Shown here in pieces: positions 17,903 to 26,415 of a DNA stretch of 64,000 bases. Under the pieces are notes generated by a model. That model was given only the letters and a program-made list of their open reading frames with translations, did not search any database and had not been told where the DNA came from. The stretch lies in contig NZ_QYAD01000002.1 in NCBI RefSeq assembly GCF_016758255.1, positions 1 to 64,000 of the forward strand, given 5' to 3'. The translations under genes and the position numbers were made by a program. Origin of the DNA: Leucobacter chromiireducens subsp. chromiireducens (lineage in GTDB: Bacteria > Actinomycetota > Actinomycetes > Actinomycetales > Microbacteriaceae). The first letter of the stretch is position 1. Each line of letters begins with the position of its first letter.

Positions 17903-19618
17903 ATGGGACTGCGCCGAATTGGGTTTGAACGGATATCGTCTCCGGCGTTGAGACACGGCGCAGTCGTGGTGATTGGTGCGCTGGTAGCGGGCGCGGCTTT
18001 CGCGATGGGCGCGGTGATGCCCACTGCGGCGCAGGCGCTCGCCGCAGACCTCGTCGACATTCCTCTGGGGGCAGACACCGGCTTGGGAACAACGACCCCG
18101 AATGAGGCAAACGTTGAGCAGCAGCCGGCTCAGCCTCTGGAAACGCGTCAGGCACGAGCGCTGCCCGACGACCGTGAGCGTGTAGAGATCCCCGATCCGA
18201 TTCTGCGGCGGGAGATTGCGCGAAAGCTTAACCTGAGCCAGTCCTCGACGATCACTCGGGGAGACGTTCGGCGCCTCCAGTCGCTCACTGCGAAAAACCT
18301 CGGGATCACGGACCTCACTGGGCTTGAGTTTGCAACGAGTCTGTCCAATCTCTACGTAGATCAAAACGGCATCACCTCGCTGGAGCCGCTGCGCGATCTT
18401 CCGAGCATGCGCCAGCTGACCGCCAGCCGAAACCCGATCTCCGATATTTCGCCGCTCGCTACGCTGCCGAACATCAACTGGCTTGAGTTGAACTGGACAG
18501 AGATCACATCGCTCGAGGCGCTGCGCGGCAATATCAAGTTGGGGTGGCTTCAAGTTGCATACACCGGGATCGATTCGATTGAGCCGCTGAACGAGAGCAC
18601 GAATATCGGAAGCCTGTACATCCAGAACACCACTGTGTCAGATCTTGCTCCGCTCGCGGGGATCGAGGGCATCCAGGTGATTTCCGCGCCGAACGCCGAG
18701 ATCAGTGACCTTGAGCCACTGCGTGGCAAGGAGAAGCTCTTCTTGTTGAACATCAACTCGAACCATGTGACCGATCTTTCGATGCTCGAGACCTGGCCCT
18801 CTATTTCGACTGTTGGGTTCAACGACCAGGAGATCGACGGAGGGAACGCGCTGATTCCCGCGGGAGCAAACGAATTCACCCGAAGCGACATCGTGCCGAT
18901 GTTCAAGATGCCCTTCGATGAACGGCAGCAGGTTGTGGAGCATGCTGCGCCGACCGAAGATGGAGATGGCGCGGTGTGGAGCGACATGGAAGCAGATGCG
19001 GATCGCATTGAGGTCTTCCTCTCGAAGCCGGTGGTGCCGGGCGGGCCTCCTTTCTCCGCGACCGTCGAGTTTGCGGTGGAGCGCGCTGAGTTCATGAACG
19101 CGGAACCACACGAGGCTGCTCTCGATACTCCGTATGAGTTCTCCTTTGAAGCCACGTCGGGTTTCGTGGTGAACGAAGTTACCCGCGGCACCGGCACCTC
19201 CGGCTATTCCATGCTCCAGGGGAGCGTGCCCGGGCTGCAGCTGAGCGCGGACGGCGTGCTCAGCGGTACGCCGACCAGCCGTGGAAGTTTCGACTTCACT
19301 GTGCGTGCTGCTGATCGGCACGGGAACGTGCTCGATCGGAGCTACGCCATTGCGGTCGGTGAGAAGCCGGTGACCCCGGAGCCGCCGACGGTTGTGCCGC
19401 CGACAACGGAGCCGCCCGTGGTCGTTCCGCCGAAGGTCGATCCGCCGGCCGTGGATCCCGGAGTCACCCCTCAGACCAAGGAAGACGCGAAGGGCGCCGA
19501 CACACACGTCCTCGCCCATACGGGCGCAGCGGCCCAATGGTCGCTGGCCCTTGCCGCACTGCTGCTCTGTGGAGCTGGCATCTTCCTTGCTCTCCGCGCC
19601 AAGCTCCGTCGCCGCTAA
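17903..19618 (+). CDS. Internalin-like LRR surface protein with LAHTG sortase signal
   Basis: The 571-residue protein has a signal sequence (residues 1 to about 48, GAVVVIGALVAGAAFAMGAV core) and an N-terminal cap (IPDPILRREIARKLNLS). About eight 22-residue leucine-rich repeats of SDS22/internalin type follow (for example ITDLTGLEFATSLSNLYV). A putative Ig-like domain (LQLSADGVLSGTPTSRGSFD) and a Pro-Thr-rich wall-spanning stretch come next. The C terminus is LAHTG, a hydrophobic helix and RAKLRRR. LAxTG is the form recognised by class E sortases in high-G+C Gram-positives. The start at 17903 is set by AGGAG seven bases upstream. Likely role: wall-anchored adhesin or protein-binding scaffold. 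Confidence 0.85.
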   Translation: MGLRRIGFERISSPALRHGAVVVIGALVAGAAFAMGAVMPTAAQALAADLVDIPLGADTGLGTTTPNEANVEQQPAQPLETRQARALPDDRERVEIPDPILRREIARKLNLSQSSTITRGDVRRLQSLTAKNLGITDLTGLEFATSLSNLYVDQNGITSLEPLRDLPSMRQLTASRNPISDISPLATLPNINWLELNWTEITSLEALRGNIKLGWLQVAYTGIDSIEPLNESTNIGSLYIQNTTVSDLAPLAGIEGIQVISAPNAEISDLEPLRGKEKLFLLNINSNHVTDLSMLETWPSISTVGFNDQEIDGGNALIPAGANEFTRSDIVPMFKMPFDERQQVVEHAAPTEDGDGAVWSDMEADADRIEVFLSKPVVPGGPPFSATVEFAVERAEFMNAEPHEAALDTPYEFSFEATSGFVVNEVTRGTGTSGYSMLQGSVPGLQLSADGVLSGTPTSRGSFDFTVRAADRHGNVLDRSYAIAVGEKPVTPEPPTVVPPTTEPPVVVPPKVDPPAVDPGVTPQTKEDAKGADTHVLAHTGAAAQWSLALAALLLCGAGIFLALRAKLRRR

Positions 19619-19641
19619 CACAGATCAAAGGACACTCCTGA

Positions 19642-22239
19642 ATGTTGCTTACTCGAACAAGAAAACGCGTGGCCACGGTGACGGCCACGGCACTGACCCT
19701 GGGTCTGTTGCTTGCACCCACGCTGAGCATGTCGCCTGCGCTTGCGGACGACTCCACCAATGAAGAATTGGGGACCACGACTGAGCTGGCTGAACCTGGC
19801 CCGCAGACGCGAGCGATCGGACCAGCAAAGGTATCGCGGGTGTTTTCCGGAGTGCCTGCTCAGTTTGGTGCGGGCTCCGCACTCGTGCTCCCTGGGGCTG
19901 AGGGCCTCCCGCCTCGAGCGGTTGTGACCTCTTCGTACACGGGCACAGCCCCGATCGTCGATCTGCCGAGCGGAAAAGCTCCGGTGACCGCGGTGACCGG
20001 GCTGAACGGAACACACGGCGTCGCGGCCGCCTCAGGAGCCACCTCGGCGGGCGGGCGACTCTTCTTCGTCTCCGTGTTTTCGAACAGCGTTGGTGTCTAC
20101 GACATCGCCTCGCGGAACTGGGTGGACGAGATCTCGATCCCCGGCGCACAGCCCGCTTCAGTCACTTTCGTGGGCAACCCGGAAGGCACCGAGGGAACTT
20201 TGTTCGTCGGTGCGACGAGCGAATCATCAATCTACGGCGTCGACGTTGCGACCGGAGACACGGTGATGGAGGCTCGTGTCCCCTGGGGCGGCTGGATCGG
20301 CGGCCTTGCGCCCGGCGCAGACGCAACTGCCCGCTCCGGCAGCTTGCTCGTGGTGGATGCCGGTCTGAAGGGCGAGGTACTCCGCATCGACATCGCGAGC
20401 GGTGCCATCACCGAGACACACAAGCTTCCGGCAGCTGGCTCTCCCGACTCGGCGCGCAATATCGCGGTGATCCCGGGGAGCGCTGCAGGAGAAGAACACG
20501 TACTGGTCACCAACCAAGAAACCGGCAAGATTCTTCGTTTTGACTTGGCGAACGATAGAGCCCTCACCGAGTTCGCGTACGGTCCTGCAAAACCGTGGCC
20601 CTATAGCGATCTGGGTATGTCAGCGGTGGCGTACCTTCCGGGTGAACAGAATGGTCAGGGCACCGTGTTCGGCTTCATGCCGAGCGGCGGAGTTGTCGCC
20701 TTCAACGAGACCACGGCCGACGTCGAGTACGTCACTGACTCGCTGGGATACGTGACGGGAGGTATCGGCTTCAGGGCGGTCAGCCCGGGAAGCAGCGACG
20801 GTGAGGTGTTTGTCGCAGACCGACTTTCACGCAACATGAAGGTGTACGACACCGCAAGCGACTCGCTTGCTCGAGAGATCACGCTGTCGGGTAAAGACTT
20901 CCCCAAGGTCGCCGTGAGCGGTGGCGGGAGTGAGTACTTGATTGTGGGATACGCCGAAGGTCCGGTGGAGATCCGTGACCCAGACTCCGGTGATGTTCAA
21001 CACACCTTCACGATGCGTGCCGATTCGTTGGGAAGTTCGCCCGACTCAAACCTGATCTTCGTGTCAGAAGAAGCGGCATCCTCGTTTACATTGCTCGATG
21101 CGAGCACCGGCAAGACCGTTGGGGTGCACACCCTTCCGTACGCGCCTGGAGCGGTGACCCTTGCTGATTACGCAGGGAGGTCCTCGTACTTCATTCCTGA
21201 CCGTAGCGGCGGCCGCATTGAGGTGCGTAGCGTCGACACATTCGAGGTGCTGGCATCCTTCACGGGGTTCAGCGCGCCGGTTCAGGCGAGCGTCGCTGGC
21301 GGCACGTTGAGCGTGCTTGAGCGTCGCGGCGTACTTCACGACGTTGCGCTCGAGGACGGCACGGTGTTGCGTTCCGTGCGCACAGGGTTCAACGGGGCTG
21401 GTGTCGTGTCGGGAACGGACCTGGTGGATGGGGGTAGCTGGGTGTACACCGCAGACTCCACTATGGGCATCGCGTTCACGCGAGTATCCGGGCTGAGTCT
21501 TGCCCCTGACGCGCTGCCCGACGGACTGGTTGGCGATGCATATAGTGCTGAAGTCGATGCGTTTGGCACTCCCGCGCCCACCCTTGCTCTCACGGGCGAC
21601 TTGCCAGATGGGCTGTCGTTCGACACCGCCTCTGGTGAAATCACGGGGACTCCCACGCACGCCGGCACCTTCGAATTCACGGTGACGGCGGCGAACGGAG
21701 TGGATCGGGATCAGAGCCGTACCTACACAGTTGTCATCGGTGCTCTACCGCACATCACAACGGACTCGCTGCCGAACTCGACGGTGGATGACAAGTATCG
21801 TCACTCGGTCGATACGGACGGTTACCCTGACCCGAGCCTGAGCGTCTCTGACGGTGAGCTTCCACCTGGACTGAGCCTCGATGCTGCGAGCGGAGTGCTT
21901 TCCGGCACGGCAACGAAGGCCGGTGAATACAGCTTCTCTCTCACTGCTACGAATGACTTCGGTGCAGACACGAAGCAGTACACCATCTCAGTGGCAGCTG
22001 CACCCGTCCCGCCGACTGTCACTCCGCCCGGGACCAAGCCGCCGGTCACGGAGCCGCCCACCACAGAGCCCCCAGTCACACAGCCGCCCGCCGCAGAGGG
22101 CAATGGGGACGAGAAATCTGAGCAGCTTCCGGAGACGGGCGCCGCAGGGCTCTGGTCGCTCGGAGCTGTGGCGCTCGCACTCTGCGCCGGGGGAGCGGTG
22201 CTTGCTCTACGGCCCAGCCGTCGGAGAGTAAAGGGCTAA
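19642..22239 (+). CDS. Sortase-anchored propeller/Ig-like surface protein (LPETG)
   Basis: This 865-residue protein has a signal peptide (hydrophobic core ALTLGLLLAPTLSM, cleavage probably after SPALA). A region of about 550 residues made of repeated beta-strand blades follows (for example FVGATSESSIYGVDVATGDT), resembling a YVTN-type beta-propeller. Two putative Ig (He_PIG) domains contain GLSFDTASGEITGTPTHAGT and GLSLDAASGVLSGTATKAGE. A Pro-Thr-rich stretch and a canonical LPETG motif with membrane helix and basic tail complete it. It follows the LRR gene by 23 bases with AAAGGA before the ATG, so the two are probably co-transcribed. A role in surface binding is inferred. Confidence 0.85.
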   Translation: MLLTRTRKRVATVTATALTLGLLLAPTLSMSPALADDSTNEELGTTTELAEPGPQTRAIGPAKVSRVFSGVPAQFGAGSALVLPGAEGLPPRAVVTSSYTGTAPIVDLPSGKAPVTAVTGLNGTHGVAAASGATSAGGRLFFVSVFSNSVGVYDIASRNWVDEISIPGAQPASVTFVGNPEGTEGTLFVGATSESSIYGVDVATGDTVMEARVPWGGWIGGLAPGADATARSGSLLVVDAGLKGEVLRIDIASGAITETHKLPAAGSPDSARNIAVIPGSAAGEEHVLVTNQETGKILRFDLANDRALTEFAYGPAKPWPYSDLGMSAVAYLPGEQNGQGTVFGFMPSGGVVAFNETTADVEYVTDSLGYVTGGIGFRAVSPGSSDGEVFVADRLSRNMKVYDTASDSLAREITLSGKDFPKVAVSGGGSEYLIVGYAEGPVEIRDPDSGDVQHTFTMRADSLGSSPDSNLIFVSEEAASSFTLLDASTGKTVGVHTLPYAPGAVTLADYAGRSSYFIPDRSGGRIEVRSVDTFEVLASFTGFSAPVQASVAGGTLSVLERRGVLHDVALEDGTVLRSVRTGFNGAGVVSGTDLVDGGSWVYTADSTMGIAFTRVSGLSLAPDALPDGLVGDAYSAEVDAFGTPAPTLALTGDLPDGLSFDTASGEITGTPTHAGTFEFTVTAANGVDRDQSRTYTVVIGALPHITTDSLPNSTVDDKYRHSVDTDGYPDPSLSVSDGELPPGLSLDAASGVLSGTATKAGEYSFSLTATNDFGADTKQYTISVAAAPVPPTVTPPGTKPPVTEPPTTEPPVTQPPAAEGNGDEKSEQLPETGAAGLWSLGAVALALCAGGAVLALRPSRRRVKG

Positions 22240-22601
22240 GCAGGCCCGGCCCAGGCGGGCGCAGTCTCGCGAAGGGCGGAAGCGGTAGAGAACCTCCGGG
22301 TGGGATGTGGCTGATTGTTCGGCCACATCCCACCCGGAGGTTCTTTTGCTGTGAGGTCTTGCGTGGCCGATTCGATCGGAAGAATCGTCGTCGATGAAGT
22401 CGTCGCGGCCCAACGAAAGGGAGTGCTCACAGTGATCCGCCTGAGGCACCCACCGGCGAAAGAAGGTGGCACTTACTGGGTACTCAGACGGGGCCGGTCA
22501 CCGCGTAGATTCGCGCGCTTTGCGCCCAAATTGAGTGTGTCTACTACGTAGACCGTGATGCTTTGCTTCATGCTTTTGTCTGGCCCTCTTACCGTCGAAG
22601 T
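22240..22601. other. Intergenic region between the LPETG protein and the repeat surface protein
   Basis: Apart from the terminator at 22289-22347 I see no gene in these 362 bases. Short open frames on both strands match nothing I recognise. The promoter of the following gene must lie in the right-hand half; no clear -35/-10 pair could be assigned. Confidence 0.4.
22289..22347 (+). terminator. Strong intrinsic terminator after the surface-protein pair
   Basis: A perfect 23-bp inverted repeat (left arm 22289-22311, right arm 22322-22344, 10-base loop) is followed by a short run of T. It lies 50 bases after the stop of the LPETG protein gene and should end that transcript. Confidence 0.85.
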
Positions 22602-25600
22602 ATGGGGCACAACAGAGAATCCGTATTCACCACAAACCGACCACGTCGAGGCACTCGACTCGCTGCGGTGTTTGGTGTGGTCTCCGCGCTACTCGTCGCA
22701 CCGCTCGTTGCGGGCACCGCGGCACACGCGGCTGCGGCGACGACCGTCGAGACCGCGGAGGAGCTGCGCGACGCGTTCGCGGCTGCGACCACCGACACGG
22801 AGATCATGCTGGGCGCGTCCTTCCCCGACGAGCTTTCCGCCTCGGTGAAGCTCGCAAACGCGAGCGGTGCGAACATCGCCGTTGACGGTGCCGGGCACAC
22901 GCTGCTCGCACCGCCGAGCGGCAAGCACTTCGACGTGCAGGCCGGCGGTGCAGGCTCGGTGCAGCTGCGCAACCTCGCCCTCGCGCCAGCGGAAGGGCGC
23001 ACGAACGGCGGCCTGCAGCTTACCCAGAATGATGCCGCCGAAGTGACGCTGAGCGAAATGACCATCTCGGATCTCGGTGCGACTGCACTGAACGTCGGGG
23101 GATCGGGGTCGGGATCGCTGCGCATCGAGGACGTCACGCTGAGCGGCAACACCGCGTCGTCGGCCGCAGCGTTCTCCTTCGGGCGGAACAACGCCGGCGC
23201 TGAGACCGTGATGAACAACGTCAGCGTGACGAACAACGTGGGCGACGGCGGCTACGGCTATTCCGGCGGGGCTGCACGCGCGGGCGCGGGCAGCTCGGGC
23301 ACGCTGCGCATTGCGAACTCCCTCTTTGAGAACAACACCTTCCGCGAGGGCGGCTCGCAGCCGCGCGGCGGTGCGATCGCGCTGCACAACTCAAACGTGC
23401 AGCTGGTGCTCGAGAACGATCTCTTCCAGGGCAACAGCACCTTCTCCGCGGGAACTCCCGGCAGCGCAGATGGCGGCGCAATCTCCGTGTTCAACTCGAG
23501 CGCAAACACTTCGGGCTCGCTTCTGGTGCGCAACAGCTCGTTCATCGCGAATGAGGCGGGTGACGACGGTGCGGCGATCTTCATCGAGGGTCGCAACGCC
23601 AACAGCAGCCGCCCGTTCCCCGCGAACCTCACTGTGACGAACTCGACCTTCGCGAACAACGTCTCCGGCGACCTCGGCGGGTCCGACACCGGCGGCGCGA
23701 TCCAGGCCTCGCTGCGCGTCGACGTGAACCTGAGCAGCAACACCTTCGTGGGCAACACGAAGGCGAATGGCCGCAAGGGCGTGGACTTCGGCACGCACTC
23801 GACGCTCGACAGCACCGGGTTTGTGCGCCCGATCGGCACGCTGACCAACAACATCTTTACTCGCAACGACTCGGTTGCCGGACTCACCTGCTCCGGAGGC
23901 GCCGGGTGCGGGCTGCCGGTCGCGCAACAGGACGCCTTCATGCTTGGCGTGTTCGGCACCGCGGCACCCGTGGCTGCCGAGAACGGCACCACCGTGTTTG
24001 CCGGCGACAGCCGTGGCCAGCAGGCAGCCGTACCTACCGTGGCGATCGTGCCGCCGCTCGCGGCAGACACGCACACCGCGTCTCGCGCGGTCGCGGATGC
24101 CACGGCTCTGAACGCTGACCAGCGCGGCGTTGCCTACCGTGCCGAGGGCAACCAGGATGCGGGCAGCTTCACCATGGACTACGTGCGCTTCAACGCGACG
24201 GAGAACGGCGGCTCGTGGGCCGGCTTGACGCCGGTGCTGCCGGGCGCGCAGGGCAGCTTCCTGAGCGACGCCACTGCCACCGGCGGCTGGTTCGAGGTCG
24301 CAGCGCCGGGCGCTCCCGTTCCGCTGCCCACGACCGCGCCAACCCCTCCTGCAGGCACCACATTCCTCGGTTGGTTCGACAGCGCGAGCGGCGGCACCGA
24401 GGTGACCACCGCGGTGGCTGCCGGGCAGACGGTGTACGCGCAGTTCTCTGCTGTGACGCACACGGTCACGTTTGACCCTGCCAATGGTGAGAGCACTTTC
24501 ACCGCGGAGGTGACGGACGGCGACCCGGTCACGCAGCCCGCAGATCCGGATCGTGACGGGTTCACGTTCACGGGCTGGACGCTGGACGACGCGGCGTACG
24601 ACTTCTCGGCGCCCGTCACTTCGGACCTGACCCTCGTGGCGGCGTGGGAAGAGATCCCCGCCGTGATCCACACGGTCACGTTTGACCCTGCCAATGGTGA
24701 GAGCACTTTCACCGCGGAGGTGACGGACGGCGATCCGGTCGCGCAGCCTGCGGATCCGGAGCGCGAGGGATTCACGTTCACGGGCTGGACGCTCGAAGAC
24801 GCGGCGTACGACTTCTCTACGCCGGTCATCTCCGACCTGACGATTGTGGCCGGGTGGGAAGAGATTCCCGCCACTCTGTACACGGTGACGTTTGATCCCG
24901 CGAACGGAAACGACGTATTCACCACCGAGGTTATCGATGGGGATCCCGTGGCGCAGCCCGCAGACCCGCAGCGCGACGGCTTCACCTTCGTGGAGTGGAC
25001 GCTCGACGGCGCGGCCTACAACTTCACCGCCCCGGTGACCGCCGACATCACGCTGCTCGCTGTGTGGGAGGAGATCCCCGCGGTGGTGCACACGGTGACC
25101 TTCGACCCGGCGAACGGTGGTGACACGTTCACCGCTGAGGTGACCGATGGTGACACGGTTGCGAAGCCGGCTGACCCGACGCGCGAGGGCTTCACCTTCG
25201 TGGAGTGGATGCTCGACGGCGCGGCCTACGACTTCACCGCCCCGGTGACCGCCGACATCACGCTGCTCGCTGTATGGGAGGAGATCTCCGCGGTGGTGCA
25301 CACGGTGACGTTCGATCCGGCCAACGGTGCCGCCGCGTTCACTGCTGAGGTGACCGACGGTGACGCGGTTGCGAAGCCGGCTGACCCGACGCGTGACGGG
25401 TTCACCTTCACCGGCTGGACCCTGGAGAGCGCGGCGTACGACTTCGCGGCACCCGTGACCGCGGACATCACCCTCGTGGCGGGTTGGGAGAAGGCATCCG
25501 TGCCGCCGGGCCCCGGCCCCGGGCCGACGCCTCCCGGACCGACGCCGCCGACCGTTGACCCCGCAACGCCGCAGCAGCCGCTCGAGCGCACGGGTGGGGC

Positions 25601-25709
25601 GCCCATCGCCCCGGCGCTCGGAGCCGCTGCCGTGCTGCTCGCCCTCGGCGCGGGCCTGATCGTGGCGCGGAAGCGCCGCGCGCAGCCCGACACCGCAGCG
25701 GACGCGTAG
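22602..25709 (+). CDS. Beta-helix and InlB-repeat surface protein with LERTG anchor
   Basis: The 1035-residue protein starts MGHNRESVF and has a signal peptide (AAVFGVVSALLVAPLVAG core). Residues about 45-500 form Asn- and Ser-rich short repeats (SGTLRIANSLFENNTF, SLLVRNSSFIANEA) typical of a right-handed parallel beta-helix, as in polymorphic outer-surface proteins and pectate-lyase-like folds. Residues about 535-620 contain a divergent InlB-type unit. Five near-identical 70-residue InlB B-repeats follow (HTVTFDPANG to LVAAWEE). The end is a Pro-Gly linker, LERTG, a hydrophobic helix and RKRRAQ. LERTG departs from LPxTG, so wall anchoring is probable but less certain than for the neighbours. 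Function: adhesin-like, inferred. Confidence 0.83.
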   Translation: MGHNRESVFTTNRPRRGTRLAAVFGVVSALLVAPLVAGTAAHAAAATTVETAEELRDAFAAATTDTEIMLGASFPDELSASVKLANASGANIAVDGAGHTLLAPPSGKHFDVQAGGAGSVQLRNLALAPAEGRTNGGLQLTQNDAAEVTLSEMTISDLGATALNVGGSGSGSLRIEDVTLSGNTASSAAAFSFGRNNAGAETVMNNVSVTNNVGDGGYGYSGGAARAGAGSSGTLRIANSLFENNTFREGGSQPRGGAIALHNSNVQLVLENDLFQGNSTFSAGTPGSADGGAISVFNSSANTSGSLLVRNSSFIANEAGDDGAAIFIEGRNANSSRPFPANLTVTNSTFANNVSGDLGGSDTGGAIQASLRVDVNLSSNTFVGNTKANGRKGVDFGTHSTLDSTGFVRPIGTLTNNIFTRNDSVAGLTCSGGAGCGLPVAQQDAFMLGVFGTAAPVAAENGTTVFAGDSRGQQAAVPTVAIVPPLAADTHTASRAVADATALNADQRGVAYRAEGNQDAGSFTMDYVRFNATENGGSWAGLTPVLPGAQGSFLSDATATGGWFEVAAPGAPVPLPTTAPTPPAGTTFLGWFDSASGGTEVTTAVAAGQTVYAQFSAVTHTVTFDPANGESTFTAEVTDGDPVTQPADPDRDGFTFTGWTLDDAAYDFSAPVTSDLTLVAAWEEIPAVIHTVTFDPANGESTFTAEVTDGDPVAQPADPEREGFTFTGWTLEDAAYDFSTPVISDLTIVAGWEEIPATLYTVTFDPANGNDVFTTEVIDGDPVAQPADPQRDGFTFVEWTLDGAAYNFTAPVTADITLLAVWEEIPAVVHTVTFDPANGGDTFTAEVTDGDTVAKPADPTREGFTFVEWMLDGAAYDFTAPVTADITLLAVWEEISAVVHTVTFDPANGAAAFTAEVTDGDAVAKPADPTRDGFTFTGWTLESAAYDFAAPVTADITLVAGWEKASVPPGPGPGPTPPGPTPPTVDPATPQQPLERTGGAPIAPALGAAAVLLALGAGLIVARKRRAQPDTAADA
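24459..25497 (+). repeat. Five in-frame InlB-type repeats of exactly 210 bp
   Basis: Units start at 24459, 24669, 24879, 25089 and 25299 with no indels between them. Each encodes 70 residues, from [HY]TVTFDPANG through GFTF and GWTL/EWTL to VxxW. Units 1 and 2 are identical over roughly their first 60 bases; units 3 and 4 are nearly identical over their last 90. This suggests recombination or gene conversion between units, and copy number is likely to vary between strains. Confidence 0.9.
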
Positions 25710-25731
25710 GCGCAGCGCGATTCAACGCAAC

Positions 25732-25791
25732 GCACAACGGGTGCGGGCCCCGGACAACCTCTCGGTTGTCCGGGGCCCGCACCCGTTGTGC
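25732..25791. terminator. Bidirectional terminator, 28-bp perfect hairpin
   Basis: A perfect inverted repeat (arms 25732-25759 and 25764-25791) has a 4-base loop TCTC. It sits between two convergent genes, the repeat surface protein and the Rossmann reductase, and ends four bases before the latter's stop codon. No long T-tract is present on either side, but the stem is exceptionally stable. Confidence 0.82.
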
Positions 25792-25794
25792 TCG

Positions 25795-26415
25795 CTACGG
25801 CAGCAGGGTGAAGCCCGACTCGTTGCGCGTGCGGCCGAGCGCAGCGAGCGAGATCTGCAGGAATCCCATCGCCTCAAGCTCGCGGGCGCGGGGGAGCGGG
25901 CCCGCGTCCACCGCGCGCATGCCGGCTGCTTCGACGAGCTGCGCGACCGCGATCTTCGCCTCCGCATAGTCGCCCGCGTACAGCACCGTGGTAGGGGTGG
26001 TGCCGTTCGTGCCGCTCGTGAGCGTGTCGCCCAGGTTCACATTGAACGCCTTCACGACGGCGGTGCCAGGGGGGAGCTGCCGCGCCAGCTCGGAAGCCGT
26101 CGACTCGCGCCCTGGCAAGGCGAGTGGCGAGTAGGTGGTGAAGTCGATCGGGTTGCTGATGTCGACCACCACCTTGTCCGCCAGGCGATCGCGATACTGC
26201 TCGATGATGCTTGGGTACGCGACAAACGGCACGGCGAGCACCACGAGCTCACCCGAGAGGTCCTCCCCGAGCGCGCTGTACGTGACTCCTGGCCGGTCGC
26301 CCGAAGAACTCAGCGTGCTGCGGCGCAGGATCTGGGTGTCCCACCCGGCACGCGCCGCCACCTCGGCGATCGCCGCGCTCATCTTGCCGCTGCCGATAAT
26401 GCTGATCGAGGTCAT
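25795..26415 (-). CDS. NAD(P)-binding reductase, NADPH-dependent F420 reductase-like
   Basis: This 206-residue Rossmann protein opens SISIIGSGKMSAAIAEVAA, a dinucleotide-binding GxGxxx pattern. It contains DISNPIDFTTYSPLALPG, matching the SNP/NP segment of NADPH:F420 oxidoreductase-like proteins (COG2085 type). It overlaps the upstream flavin hydroxylase gene by ATGA (26412-26415), so the two are translationally coupled. It may supply reducing equivalents or act on a pathway intermediate. True F420 use cannot be decided from sequence because many relatives are general NADP-binding enzymes. Confidence 0.78.
   Translation of the reverse strand: MTSISIIGSGKMSAAIAEVAARAGWDTQILRRSTLSSSGDRPGVTYSALGEDLSGELVVLAVPFVAYPSIIEQYRDRLADKVVVDISNPIDFTTYSPLALPGRESTASELARQLPPGTAVVKAFNVNLGDTLTSGTNGTTPTTVLYAGDYAEAKIAVAQLVEAAGMRAVDAGPLPRARELEAMGFLQISLAALGRTRNESGFTLLP

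Noticed and set aside
22240..22601. Transposase or integrase remnant between surface-protein genes
   Set aside because: I translated the short frames on both strands and found no transposase motif; only the terminator is supportable.
23391..25301. 636-codon open frame antisense to the repeat surface protein
   Set aside because: It is the mirror of a high-G+C, repeat-rich gene; the Arg/His/Gly-rich translation has no domain and the sense frame has signal peptide, repeats and anchor.
24459..25497. CRISPR array
   Set aside because: The repeat unit is 210 bp with no spacers and is translated in one continuous frame, so it is a protein repeat.
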